Assembly (NCBI RefSeq): GCF_001953175.1
Contig: NZ_CP018258.1
Coordinates: forward strand, 1,268,210-1,332,209
Direction: 5' to 3'
Length of the DNA stretch: 64,000 bases
Origin: Dehalogenimonas formicexedens
GTDB lineage: Bacteria > Chloroflexota > Dehalococcoidia > Dehalococcoidales > Dehalococcoidaceae
Part shown: positions 1 through 8,073 of the stretch, in pieces
Layout of the letters: every line of letters begins with the position of its first letter
Numbering within the stretch: position 1 is the stretch's first letter
Notes under the pieces: generated by a model
Seen by the model: only the letters and a program-made list of their open reading frames with translations
What the model was told of the DNA's origin: nothing
Database searches by the model: none
Position numbers and translations under genes: made by a program

Positions 1-270
1 GATCATGAAACCGAAAAAACTCTTGGCTGCCGCCAATTTCCTGACGACGGTGGTGACAGCGTACTTTCTCTCCTTGAGGTCAAGGAGGTATGAAAGCATG
101 TCTTGCCGGTTGAAATTATCCCACAGGTGCTGGGCGCCGCGGTTGGAGAGGCAATTGCCGGCAAAGTCTGCAAGCTGGCACAGGTCATTATGGTAGGCTT
201 CCTTGGTGTTCCCCGAAAAGCCTTTTTCGACCATCAGGTAGTTCAGAAAATTCTCGATGTCAGTTTTCAA
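1..270 (-). CDS. Tyrosine recombinase XerC/XerD-like, N-terminal part
   Basis: The minus strand reads open for 90 codons from a TTG start at 270 to the window edge, preceded by a GAGG ribosome-binding site. The translation begins MKTDIENFLNYLMVEKGFSG and continues with NTKEAYHNDLCQLADF and a later VVRKLAAAKSFFGFM. This is the SAM-like core-binding domain at the N-terminus of XerC/XerD recombinases, which resolve chromosome dimers at dif. The catalytic R-H-R-Y domain lies outside the window, so XerC, XerD or another integrase cannot be told apart. Confidence 0.75.
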   Translation of the reverse strand, partial: MKTDIENFLNYLMVEKGFSGNTKEAYHNDLCQLADFAGNCLSNRGAQHLWDNFNRQDMLSYLLDLKERKYAVTTVVRKLAAAKSFFGFMI

Positions 271-364
271 CCCGGCACCTCGCAACCGCGATTATTGTTA
301 TGTATTCTAACATAACTAAAGAAATGGTCAAAGGGCTTGCGCGTTAATTCAAACAGGTCTTTTT

Positions 365-392
365 AAATAAAAAACCGTCTTTCGACGGTTTT
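365..392 (-). terminator. Intrinsic terminator after purF
   Basis: A perfect stem (AAAACCGTC at 371-379 pairing with GACGGTTTT at 384-392, loop of four) is followed on the minus strand by a T-rich run. It lies about 75 bp downstream of the purF stop. The rest of 271-467 is A+T-rich and holds nothing else I can identify. Confidence 0.7.
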
Positions 393-467
393 CGGTTGTT
401 TCGAAATTCTAAATTTGGATTTAGTATTTTTTCGTATTTCGATATTCGAATTTCGAATTTGACTCGC

Positions 468-1949
468 TTAGAGACTCACGGCCGGAATTTCCTCCGAATC
501 CAGCACCCTGATGACATCTTCCCGTTTTTCCGACCCGCCCTCGAGGACAAACTTGTCCATTTCGAGCTGCACCGGCACCGGGTATTCGCCGGTAAAGCAC
601 GCCAGGCAGAATTTGTTCTTGGGCGCGCCCACGGCGCGGATCAGGCCGTCGACAGAAAGATAACCAAGGGAGTCAGCGCCGATATAATCCTTGATCTGCG
701 GTACGCTCATCCGGGCGGCGATGAGTTCCCTGCGGGTCGCCATGTCTACGCCGAAGAAGCAGGGGTGCTGGATCGGCGGGGCGCAGACCCTCATATGGAC
801 CTCTTTGGCGCCGGCCTTTTTGAGAAGCTTGATGACCTGCGGCGTCGTCGTGCCGCGGACGATGGAATCGTCAACCAGGACCACCCTCTTTCCCGAGAGG
901 ATGGACTGCAACGGGTTGAACTTCAATTTTACGCCCAGATCGCGGATGCGCTGTGTGGGTTCGATGAACGTCCTGCCCATGTAGCGGTTCTTGATCAGGC
1001 CTTCAGCCGGCGGAATACCGCTTGCAAGGGCGTAACCAGCGCCGGCGGCGGTGGCTGAATCCGGGACGCCGACGACGATGTCGGCATCGACCGGGTGTTC
1101 TTTAGCCAGTTCGGCGCCCATCGCCTGCCGTGCCGAATACAGCAGGCGGTCGTTCATGATGCTGTCCGGGCGCGCGAAATAGATGTACTCGAAAATGCAC
1201 AGGGCGCGCCTGCCTGATTCTTCTTTGTAACTTTCAATGCCGTTGGGATCGATGCGGATGATCTCGCCCGGTTCGATCTCGCGGACCAATTCGGCGCCGA
1301 TATGTCCCAGGGCGCAGGTCTCGGAGGCGATGACCGAGCCGCCGTTGCCGATGCTGCCCAGGCACAGAGGGCGCACTCCCAGGGGATCGCGGAAGGCGTA
1401 GAGCGTTTCCTTGGTTAGCATGGTTATCGAATAGGCGCCCTGCAGCCGCCCCATGGCGTAGCGGATGCGCTCTATCATGTCGATATAGGGCGCCGAGATG
1501 ATGAGATTGGCGATAACCTCGGAATCGGTACTGGATTTGAAGATATAGCCAAGTTCGTCGAGTTCGCGCCTGAGTTCGGCGGCGTTGGTGATGTTGCCGT
1601 TGTGGGCGAGGGCGATCTGGAATTCGCCTTCACCGGCGATGATCGGCTGGGCGTTGCAGGAAACGCTCGACCCTGATGTCGAATACCGGTTATGGCCGAT
1701 AGCCATATGACCGGTTAACTGGTTTAAGACCGGTTCGGAGAAGACCTGCGATACCAGGCCCATGCGGGCGTAATTGCGGATGGTGTAGCCGTCGGCGGTG
1801 GCGATGCCGGAAGATTCCTGGCCGCGGTGTTGCAGTGCGAAGAGGGCGAAGAACGAAATTCGGGAGACTTCTTCACCGGGGGCGTATATACCGAAAACGC
1901 CGCATTCTTCTCGCGGCGACTCTGTCAGTGGGGTTATCAGCCCTGTCAC
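468..1949 (-). CDS. purF: Amidophosphoribosyltransferase (PurF)
   Basis: Catalyses the first committed step of purine synthesis: PRPP plus glutamine to phosphoribosylamine. At 493 aa it is full length. A 15-residue propeptide precedes the catalytic Cys16 of the N-terminal nucleophile glutaminase domain (EECGVFGIYAPG). The C-terminal phosphoribosyltransferase domain has the PRPP loop VVLVDDSIVRGTT. Cysteines in ALCIFEYIYFARPDS and NKFCLACFTG match the 4Fe-4S ligands of the Bacillus-type enzyme, so an O2-sensitive cluster form is likely. The GTG start sits 7 nt from a consensus promoter, so the message is probably leaderless. Confidence 0.96.
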   Translation of the reverse strand: MTGLITPLTESPREECGVFGIYAPGEEVSRISFFALFALQHRGQESSGIATADGYTIRNYARMGLVSQVFSEPVLNQLTGHMAIGHNRYSTSGSSVSCNAQPIIAGEGEFQIALAHNGNITNAAELRRELDELGYIFKSSTDSEVIANLIISAPYIDMIERIRYAMGRLQGAYSITMLTKETLYAFRDPLGVRPLCLGSIGNGGSVIASETCALGHIGAELVREIEPGEIIRIDPNGIESYKEESGRRALCIFEYIYFARPDSIMNDRLLYSARQAMGAELAKEHPVDADIVVGVPDSATAAGAGYALASGIPPAEGLIKNRYMGRTFIEPTQRIRDLGVKLKFNPLQSILSGKRVVLVDDSIVRGTTTPQVIKLLKKAGAKEVHMRVCAPPIQHPCFFGVDMATRRELIAARMSVPQIKDYIGADSLGYLSVDGLIRAVGAPKNKFCLACFTGEYPVPVQLEMDKFVLEGGSEKREDVIRVLDSEEIPAVSL

Positions 1950-1956
1950 TTGACTA

Positions 1957-1985
1957 ATTATACTCGGCAGGGGCTATCCGGTCAA
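1957..1985 (-). promoter_or_regulatory. purF promoter, leaderless arrangement
   Basis: On the minus strand TTGACC (1985-1980), a 17-bp spacer and TATAAT (1962-1957) form a near-consensus housekeeping promoter. Only 7 nt separate the -10 from the GTG start codon at 1949, placing the expected transcription start on or next to the start codon. Confidence 0.75.
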
Positions 1986-2136
1986 TCTGAACCGCCCGGT
2001 AATGTCTTCTGAGCGAAGCGAAGAAACTCGGTGCCGTCCCGGTGTCGTTTGGAGTTTTCCCGATCCGGGCAGCAATCGGATAGTGCGTATTGGCTCTCTT
2101 GGGACGCTGACTGCCATCAAGCGATGATAGAAAATT

Positions 2137-2190
2137 GTTAGCAGGCCGTCGTCTTCCTGATTAATGGTGGAAGAGTCAGAGCCTGCTAAC
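2137..2190 (-). terminator. Probable terminator after rdhAB
   Basis: GTTAGCAGGC (2137-2146) and GCCTGCTAAC (2181-2190) are perfect inverted arms, with an inner CTTCC/GGAAG pair. On the minus strand the hairpin is followed by AATTTTCT. It stands 24 bp after the rdhB stop and upstream of the purF promoter. The long loop makes it a weaker call than a compact terminator. Confidence 0.55.
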
Positions 2191-2213
2191 GCGGAAACAT
2201 TGCCGACCAGAAA

Positions 2214-2498
2214 CTAGGAGGCAGGTTCGCGGTGCCTCGAAACCAGACGCCAGGCGATAATTAACAAGATGATTCCCGGAAGGCTGACACCCAGAAGGAA
2301 CCACCAGACAACATTTGTCGGTTCACCTGGCTTTCCAAGAGCGCTTTCGATCAATAAAACACTGAAGACCAAGAGGAGTGCGCCTATGACACCGATCAAC
2401 CATTCGTACCACGTTAATTTAAGATTGCTCCGAAGTTTGGCGATCAAAGCCACAACGGCGGCTCCAACAATGAATCCAATGAGAGCGATCATCAACAT
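2214..2498 (-). CDS. rdhB: Reductive dehalogenase membrane anchor RdhB
   Basis: RdhB proteins are small three-helix membrane proteins thought to tether the exported RdhA to the outer face of the cytoplasmic membrane. This one is 94 aa with hydrophobic segments at about 3-21, 33-52 and 65-85 and an EP pair (GKPGEP) before the third helix, as is common in the family. The start is the ATG at 2498, preceded by a strong GGAGG (TGGAGGTAAAGTT); the longer open frame upstream overlaps rdhA and is not used. It follows rdhA by 31 bp in the same transcript. Confidence 0.88.
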   Translation of the reverse strand: MLMIALIGFIVGAAVVALIAKLRSNLKLTWYEWLIGVIGALLLVFSVLLIESALGKPGEPTNVVWWFLLGVSLPGIILLIIAWRLVSRHREPAS

Positions 2499-2529
2499 AA
2501 CTTTACCTCCATTTATCCTTTTAGATATT

Positions 2530-3939
2530 TCACTGGTGCGATCCGAAGTGCGTAAGAAACCCGAGTTCAGGTCCGATAGTGTTCCACCATTCGTCGACAT
2601 ATCTGTCATTTTGGTGAGCTTTATCGCCTGCCTGGTTCGCCTTGTATCCAACAATTCGATCCATATTAGTGAAAAAGCCGTCGAATATGGTGGTTTGAGT
2701 TACCACCGCTTGGATCACCGGATGAATCATCGAATCATTGAAGTTGCGGAAAACACAACCCGAGAGACATATGCCGCAGTACCCCGGAGCCATCGAAGAC
2801 TTGAATGGATTACAAGTTGCGTAATTCAGGTAGTAGTGTTTCAGACCGCCGATATTTGTCATCAGGTCAGCGACATCCCAGGAAGGTTCGGTTTCCAGAC
2901 TCATCGAACCCGTCGGACAGTTCTCTGCGCATTTCTTACAAGTCCTGCAGAATCTGAAAATGCCACTGTCAACAGGCGGAGTATATGCTAACGGCAGATC
3001 CGTCACGGCAGCGTCGCAGATGCGAGGCATAGCGCCGTGGCTGGGCACAATAACATTTGCCCCCATGCGTGACATTTCGGTAACGCCGGACAAGGTAGAC
3101 ATAGCCCCTGAGCCCACCGAAGGGTTGGCCTGGCTGTAGCCCAAATTCTGGATAAACTGCCGGACGCGGGCAGAGGTGTTTGTGGCAAAGAAATAGCCGT
3201 AAGGATTGTTTGTGCTTCCAGGACCGGTGCCCAAAGCATGTTGAGGATGTTGGATAATCCAATTGAACACGTTCGTCGAACCCTTGGGGATGGTAACCTG
3301 AGTTGTGGTTGCCTTATAGGCAGCGCCAGCCTCGAATACCGTTGTGCGGCGTAAGCCATCCCTGCGGGCCGCTATGACCTTCAGAGTCTTTTGGTTCAAC
3401 TCTACAGAACCAGACCAATATGAACCGAAAAATCGGCTGGCCACGCGCATCATGTGAAGGTTTTCCTCAGGGCTGCCCTGCCATTTGGCCACACCTAGGG
3501 ATTCAGGGGAGATACCCGCAAAGTTTGTTTTAAGGCCGTTGTTACAACAAGTACAAGCATTTTCTAAGGCCTGATCTCTCAAGGCCATTCCCTGCATGCC
3601 TTGTTGCGCCCATTTTTTGTTTAGTTCGTCACTATCATTGCTGCCATACAACTGCTTGATCAAATCATTAGTTTTGGCAGTCTGCTCCGTGCCCCACTCC
3701 TGATCTTTAACCGGCGGTGTGGGGTACATATCCCAATCAACATCGATGGTGGGGTTTTCGTAATCTCTTTCTTTTACCCACCACGGATTCTTCCACTCAC
3801 TCTGGGGTTTAGATGAAAGTACTTCATCTAAATCATGGAATGAAGGGGCAATTACTGCGGCCGCGCCCAACCCAGAACCGGCTAAGCCGAGACTCTTCAT
3901 AAAATCCCTTCGAGAAAGTGTCGCATGAAAGTTTCTCAT
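2530..3939 (-). CDS. rdhA: Reductive dehalogenase catalytic subunit RdhA (copy 1)
   Basis: Corrinoid iron-sulfur enzyme that removes halogen from organohalides as terminal electron acceptor, outside the cytoplasmic membrane. The 469-aa protein begins with a Tat signal (SRRDFMK, residues 9-15, then a Gly/Ala-rich hydrophobic stretch). Near the C-terminus are the two cluster motifs: FCRTCKKCAENCP, a ferredoxin-type CX2CX2CX3CP, and a CX11CX2CX3C (GYCGICLSGCVF). Length and order fit the family. It is the only rdhA here with an adjacent rdhB. Substrate cannot be read from sequence. Confidence 0.95.
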   Translation of the reverse strand: MRNFHATLSRRDFMKSLGLAGSGLGAAAVIAPSFHDLDEVLSSKPQSEWKNPWWVKERDYENPTIDVDWDMYPTPPVKDQEWGTEQTAKTNDLIKQLYGSNDSDELNKKWAQQGMQGMALRDQALENACTCCNNGLKTNFAGISPESLGVAKWQGSPEENLHMMRVASRFFGSYWSGSVELNQKTLKVIAARRDGLRRTTVFEAGAAYKATTTQVTIPKGSTNVFNWIIQHPQHALGTGPGSTNNPYGYFFATNTSARVRQFIQNLGYSQANPSVGSGAMSTLSGVTEMSRMGANVIVPSHGAMPRICDAAVTDLPLAYTPPVDSGIFRFCRTCKKCAENCPTGSMSLETEPSWDVADLMTNIGGLKHYYLNYATCNPFKSSMAPGYCGICLSGCVFRNFNDSMIHPVIQAVVTQTTIFDGFFTNMDRIVGYKANQAGDKAHQNDRYVDEWWNTIGPELGFLTHFGSHQ

Positions 3940-4066
3940 TAATTTCTCCTTTCGATCTCTTGTCAGGTTGGGTTTTTGGTCTTTGGGATGTCACGTCATT
4001 TTTCCCCCAGGGTAGAATACCTATGACGACATTCTACATTGTTATTTTTCACTACCCTTTTATAAC

Positions 4067-4128
4067 ATTATAATAACTGCCGCACATCGTACTTTGGTAT
4101 TAGTACCTTATTGGACTTTATGCGTATT
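4067..4128 (-). promoter_or_regulatory. rdhAB promoter with two palindromic sites
   Basis: On the minus strand a TATAAT (4072-4067) has only a poor -35 (AAAGTA, 4095-4090, spacer 17). A palindrome with core GGTATTAGTACC (site 4092-4111) overlaps that -35. A second half-conserved site (4109-4128) ends in TTTATGCGTATT, 12 bp identical to the site upstream of the 29-kb rdhA. A weak -35 under a palindrome suggests activator dependence. The first transcript base would lie about 120 bp before the rdhA start. Confidence 0.5.
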
Positions 4129-4348
4129 TTGCCGCTCAGGCGTAATCATGTTTCCGGCTCCCGGGTGGAATTGAAGAATCCCAGCCTTGCGTCAGGCGCT
4201 TATGATGAAGCCCAAGCTCGCCAGCGATCTTTCTCTCGAACCATGAGGCAAGTTCGGCGTGGCGCTTTCAAATACCTTAGCCATCGAATAAGGGGTTGAG
4301 GGGAGAACGTTTAGTAACAGTGATAAACTACGATAAACCGCCGCTCAT

Positions 4349-4377
4349 TTGCGATAAACCGGTACGTTCTCTATAAT
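4349..4377 (+). promoter_or_regulatory. Promoter of the DUF177-rpmF-fab operon
   Basis: TTGCGA (4349-4354), 17 bp, TATAAT (4372-4377). GATAAAC occurs three times (4322, 4332, 4352), the last overlapping the -35, and could be an operator. No gene is convincing in 4111-4348 between here and the divergent rdhAB promoter. Confidence 0.65.
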
Positions 4378-4400
4378 ACAACCCTTGTGGAGAAAGCGGC

Positions 4401-4823
4401 GTGCTGAGTTTTAATGTAGCTCAATTAGAGAAGGGGCTGATCGGCTCCACACGTGAATACCAGATTGACGACCCACTTACGGTGGACGGGCAGAATATCA
4501 ACGTCAAGGGTTCGGTTAAGTTCACCCGGACCAATCGTTCCATCCTGGTTAGCACCGATCTGAAAACCGCCCTGCCGCTTGAGTGCTGCAGATGCCTTAA
4601 CCAATACGAATGTCCGCTTGAGGTTCGGTTCGAGGAAGAGTTCTTCCCCACACTCGACGTCACCAGCGGGTTGCCTCTGGATGTCGAAGACGCCGAAGAA
4701 AATTTCACCATCGATGAGCATCACGTGCTGGACCTTACCGAAGCCATCCGCCAGTACGTCATTTTAGCCCAACCGATGAAGCCTCTGTGCCGGATTGATT
4801 GCCCCGGTATCCAAACAAAATAG
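4401..4823 (+). CDS. DUF177/YceD family protein (23S rRNA accumulation)
   Basis: DUF177 (YceD) proteins typically sit directly upstream of rpmF and affect 23S rRNA accumulation or 50S assembly. This 140-aa protein has the family pattern: a beta-rich N-terminus, ECCRCL at about 60, an acidic middle (VEDAEENFTIDEHHVLDLTEAIRQ) and PMKPLCRIDCPG at the end. Family members usually continue with a final CPxCG-type tail, but here the protein stops 7 residues after the last DC. The GTG start has GGAGA upstream. Confidence 0.8.
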   Translation: MLSFNVAQLEKGLIGSTREYQIDDPLTVDGQNINVKGSVKFTRTNRSILVSTDLKTALPLECCRCLNQYECPLEVRFEEEFFPTLDVTSGLPLDVEDAEENFTIDEHHVLDLTEAIRQYVILAQPMKPLCRIDCPGIQTK

Positions 4824-4854
4824 TAAAATAGATAGTAGATAACGGAGAACCAAA

Positions 4855-5262
4855 ATGCCTTTACCCAAACGGAAGACTACCAAATCACGCCAGGGTGATC
4901 GCCGCAGCCACCTTCACCTGGTAGCCCAGGAACTGATTGAGTGCCCGCAGTGCCACCAGCCGAAACTGCCGCACGTCGCCTGCCCTTCCTGCGGCACCTA
5001 CGACGGGCGCGTTGTATTGGATGTTGAGACCAAGGTAAAAAAGAAGGCTGAGAAGGCTGCCCAGGCTGAAAAAGCCGCCAAGGGCGAAGCCGCTGAAGCT
5101 GAGGTCAAAGCCGCCAAACCCGAGAAGACCAAGAAGGAAAAAGCGGCCAAGGCTGAAAAGCCTGAAAAAGAGAAAAAAGCCAAAGCTGAGAAACCAGCTA
5201 AAGCCGCGGAAGCCGCTGAAAAACCGGCGAAGGTAAAAAAGGAAAAGAAGAAAGAGGCCTAA
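4855..5262 (+). CDS. rpmF: Ribosomal protein bL32 with long Lys/Ala/Glu-rich tail
   Basis: Residues 1-58 are a normal bL32: MPLPKRKTTKSRQGDRRSH, then a four-cysteine zinc site at Cys30, Cys33, Cys43 and Cys46. The usual protein ends near residue 60. Here about 75 more residues follow, almost only Lys, Ala and Glu in a repeating AEKPAKAEK-like pattern, predicted to be a highly charged helix or disordered tail. Gene order DUF177-rpmF-fabD is conserved in many bacteria. The tail could bind rRNA or another factor; its role is unknown. Confidence 0.93.
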   Translation: MPLPKRKTTKSRQGDRRSHLHLVAQELIECPQCHQPKLPHVACPSCGTYDGRVVLDVETKVKKKAEKAAQAEKAAKGEAAEAEVKAAKPEKTKKEKAAKAEKPEKEKKAKAEKPAKAAEAAEKPAKVKKEKKKEA

Positions 5263-5304
5263 CGGTCTCGATGTTCCGTACCTGCTACCAACAAGGGGGC
5301 ATAA

Positions 5305-6237
5305 GTGGATAAACCCAGGTTGGCTTTCGTCTTCCCCGGCCAGGGCGCCCAGGCGCCGGGCATGGGACAGGACGTCTACGAGGAATACGACGCGGCTAAA
5401 GCCGTGTTCAAAGCCGCCGACGAACGGCTCGGCTTTGCCATCTCCGAACTTTGTTTCGAAGGCCCCGAAGACAAACTCAAAGAGACAGCTATTGCCCAGC
5501 CGGCTATCGTCACCACTAGTCTGGCCTATCTCGCTGCCCTCCGGGAGATGGAAGTTCTGCCCGAGCCGGAATTCGTCGCCGGCCACTCTCTGGGTGAATA
5601 CACCGCCCTTGCCGCCGCCGGTGTCCTGGACGTCGCCGATACGGTGCAATTAGCCGCTCTTAGAGGCAGGATGATGCACCTTGCCGCGATCGAGTCCCCC
5701 GGCACGATGTCTGCGGTGCTAGGAATCGACGAACTTTCGCTGAAGCAGGTAGTCGCTGAGACCGGGGTTTATGTCGCCAACTACAACTGCCCGGGACAGG
5801 TAGTTATCTCGGGTGAAAAAGACAAGATGACCGCCGCGGGCGAGGCACTCATGGCCAAAGGCGCCAAAGTTGTTCCACTTGCCGTATCCGGCGCTTTTCA
5901 CACGCCGCTCATGGCCCCAGCCGCCGACGGCCTGGCTAAGGTCATCGAACGGTTGGCATTCAAAGACGCCGCCATCCCGATTATCGCCAACACCACCGGG
6001 GAGCCTTTGACCGCCGCCGACGACATCAAGGCCGAGCTATTGAAACAACTGACCACCAGTGTCTACTGGCAGAAATCTGTCGAGTATATGATTGCCGCTG
6101 GAATCAATACCTTCGTTGAAATTGGCCCGGGGAAAGTTTTATCCGGACTCATCCGGCGGGTCAACCGTGACGTCAAAACTATAAACATCTCCGATACCCA
6201 GGCTATCAAGAACCTGCAGGCCACCACTTGGACCTGA
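5305..6237 (+). CDS. fabD: Malonyl-CoA:ACP transacylase FabD
   Basis: Loads malonyl units onto acyl carrier protein for fatty-acid elongation in the cytoplasm. The 310-aa protein has the PGQGAQ N-terminal motif, the nucleophile elbow GHSLGEYTA with Ser95, and the catalytic His199 in GAFHTPLM. The GTG start follows AAGGGGGC. Its stop overlaps the start of fabG by 10 nt, and acpP, the substrate carrier, is in the same operon. Confidence 0.96.
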   Translation: MDKPRLAFVFPGQGAQAPGMGQDVYEEYDAAKAVFKAADERLGFAISELCFEGPEDKLKETAIAQPAIVTTSLAYLAALREMEVLPEPEFVAGHSLGEYTALAAAGVLDVADTVQLAALRGRMMHLAAIESPGTMSAVLGIDELSLKQVVAETGVYVANYNCPGQVVISGEKDKMTAAGEALMAKGAKVVPLAVSGAFHTPLMAPAADGLAKVIERLAFKDAAIPIIANTTGEPLTAADDIKAELLKQLTTSVYWQKSVEYMIAAGINTFVEIGPGKVLSGLIRRVNRDVKTINISDTQAIKNLQATTWT

Positions 6238-6977
6238 AAAGGCTCGAGGGTAAGGTCGCCCTGATAACGGGCGCTGGCCGGGGCATCGGCGCTGCCATCG
6301 CCCGCCGTTTCGCCGCTGAGGGCGCCTCGGTAGTTCTGAACAGCCTGTCGGACAGCGCCGCCAGGATAGCGGAAGAGATTATAGCTTCAGGCGGTAAAGC
6401 TTCGTTCGTACATGGTGATGTTTCCAAAGCGGAAGATGTCGCCAGGGTGATAGAAGCGGCGACAACACATTTCGGCCGCCTGGATATTCTCGTAAACAAT
6501 GCCGGAATCACCCGTGACAACCTCCTTATGCGCATGACCGAGGAGGATTGGGACGCGGTGATCGATACCAATTTAAAAAGCGTTTACCTTTGCACCAAAG
6601 CAGCTATCCGCCCGATGCTCAGAAGCAAAAGCGGCGGCAGAATTATCAATCTGTCGAGCGTTATCGGGCTCTCGGGGAACGCGGGACAAGCCAATTACGC
6701 CGCGTCTAAAGCCGGTATTATAGGTTTGACCAAATCCATGGCTAAAGAGCTGGCTTCCCGGCAAATCACCGTCAACGCCATCGCCCCAGGCTTCATCGTC
6801 AGCGACATGACTTCCGGGATCAGCGAAGAGGCCAAAGAAGCTCTTGTTAAGCGGATTCCCCTGGGTTCGCTGGGAACCGTGGATGACGTTGCCGCCGTCG
6901 CCGCGTTCCTGGCTTCGGATGAGGCTAAATACATCACCGGCCAAACCATCACCGTCGACGGTGGCATGACTCTCTAG
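6228..6977 (+). CDS. fabG: 3-oxoacyl-ACP reductase FabG
   Basis: NADPH-dependent short-chain dehydrogenase reducing beta-ketoacyl-ACP in fatty-acid synthesis. The 249-aa protein shows the Rossmann motif TGAGRGIG (residues 15-22), NNAG (90-93) and the catalytic Ser144-Tyr157-Lys161 (NLSSVIG and YAASK). The TTG start overlaps the end of fabD, consistent with translational coupling. The terminal VDGGMTL is typical. Confidence 0.95.
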   Translation: MDLKRLEGKVALITGAGRGIGAAIARRFAAEGASVVLNSLSDSAARIAEEIIASGGKASFVHGDVSKAEDVARVIEAATTHFGRLDILVNNAGITRDNLLMRMTEEDWDAVIDTNLKSVYLCTKAAIRPMLRSKSGGRIINLSSVIGLSGNAGQANYAASKAGIIGLTKSMAKELASRQITVNAIAPGFIVSDMTSGISEEAKEALVKRIPLGSLGTVDDVAAVAAFLASDEAKYITGQTITVDGGMTL

Positions 6978-6980
6978 TCT

Positions 6981-7391
6981 ATGACCAAACGTCACGAAGC
7001 CCGCGCCCTCGCCCTGAAGGTCCTTTACGAAGCCGATGTCGCCCGACATGATCCCGCTGTCATTCTCGACCGCCAGCTTGTCTCGAGTGATCTTGAAGCT
7101 GAAAACCAGGTTTTCGCGCGCGGGCTGGTTGAGGGAGCCCAATCCAACAAAGCCGAGGCCGACGGCATCATCACCCGATTGGCTCCAGCTTATCCCGTAG
7201 CGCAGCTTTCCCCCATCGACAGGAACATCCTGCGGCTTGCAATCTACGAGCTTTTACACGATAATACTGTGCCTGTCAGGGTAGCCATAAACGAAGCCGT
7301 GGAACTGGCTAAGGACTTCGGCTCTGACAGTTCCGCCAAGTTTATTAACGGGGTGTTGAGTTCGGTGGCGACACTGGTTCAACGCCAATAA
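6981..7391 (+). CDS. nusB: Transcription antitermination factor NusB
   Basis: All-helical RNA-binding protein that works with NusE at boxA in rRNA antitermination. The 136-aa protein begins [18 protein letters not shown], the NusB N-terminal arginine-rich helix, and ends with the family pattern [29 protein letters not shown]. It starts 3 nt after fabG, so it is co-transcribed with the fatty-acid genes. Confidence 0.93.
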   Translation: MTKRHEARALALKVLYEADVARHDPAVILDRQLVSSDLEAENQVFARGLVEGAQSNKAEADGIITRLAPAYPVAQLSPIDRNILRLAIYELLHDNTVPVRVAINEAVELAKDFGSDSSAKFINGVLSSVATLVQRQ

Positions 7392-7405
7392 ATCAGGAGG
7401 TTTGT

Positions 7406-7666
7406 GTGGCCACAGTTTTTGAACGGGTTAAAAAGATCGCTGTTGAACAGCTCAGCGTTGAGGACAAGGACGTCACCCTTGAGTCCAAGTTCACCGACGA
7501 CCTGGGCGCTGATTCCCTCGATTTGGTCGAGCTCATCATGGCCCTCGAAGAGGAGTTCTCCACACCGGAAGCCAAGCTGGAGATCCCTGATGAGGAAGCA
7601 GAGAAGCTGTTGACCGTCAAGGACGTCGTCGAATACGCCAAGGCGAAAGGCATAAAGGACGCCTAG
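7406..7666 (+). CDS. acpP: Acyl carrier protein
   Basis: Small acidic carrier of growing fatty acyl chains. The 86-aa protein has the phosphopantetheine attachment motif [10 protein letters not shown] with Ser37. GTG start with a strong AGGAGG ribosome-binding site. Last gene of the DUF177-rpmF-fabD-fabG-nusB cluster. Confidence 0.95.
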   Translation: MATVFERVKKIAVEQLSVEDKDVTLESKFTDDLGADSLDLVELIMALEEEFSTPEAKLEIPDEEAEKLLTVKDVVEYAKAKGIKDA

Positions 7667-7677
7667 GCCTTTTTTTT
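7641..7677 (+). terminator. Possible terminator at the acpP 3' end
   Basis: AGGCG (7641-7645) can pair with CGCCT (7660-7664), followed by AGGCC and eight T residues. The stem overlaps the last acpP codons. The stem is short, so the call rests mainly on the T-run. Confidence 0.4.
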
Positions 7678-7752
7678 AGCCTTTTTCGCTGGTCGGACGT
7701 TCATTCAAAGTTTAGGCGCATCGCAGAAATCCTGCGTGGTTATGGCTTGCCA

Positions 7753-8073
7753 TCACCTCTCAGGTGCCATTCCCCTGCCGCGAAAACCGCCCAATTTGCC
7801 GCGTCCGTTAAATGTGTATTGAAATCGGCTGTTTTTGGCGGATGACATACCGCTGGCATAAACAAAGATCTCGCCGCGCGATCCGTCCTCAAACTCCATG
7901 ATTAACTCACCCAGGGTTTTGAGTTCCTTATTGGTGGAAAAATCACCCCACCATTTTCCGGGAGTGAAGCGCGTGCCCCTGGTCAACATCATTTGGTAGC
8001 GGGCGTCTGCCACCGGCTTATCAATGTCCTTGGCGAAAAGTTTGGCGACGCCGCCCTTGTAGCTTACTGTCAT
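7753..8073 (-). CDS. Unknown small protein coupled to proB
   Basis: A 106-aa protein I cannot assign to a family. It is basic, rich in Gly, Lys and aromatic residues, has no signal or membrane segment, and ends in an Arg/Gly run (GRGKLGGFRGRGMAPER) that could contact nucleic acid. Its ATG directly abuts the proB stop codon (TGAATG), so translation is probably coupled to proB. Confidence 0.7.
   Translation of the reverse strand: MTVSYKGGVAKLFAKDIDKPVADARYQMMLTRGTRFTPGKWWGDFSTNKELKTLGELIMEFEDGSRGEIFVYASGMSSAKNSRFQYTFNGRGKLGGFRGRGMAPER

Noticed and set aside
396-1058. 220-aa open frame on the plus strand
   Set aside because: Antisense shadow of purF; no ribosome-binding site and no family resemblance.
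4111-4299. 62-aa plus-strand frame between rdhAB and the fab operon
   Set aside because: No ribosome-binding site, no known domain, and it overlaps the palindromic site upstream of rdhAB.
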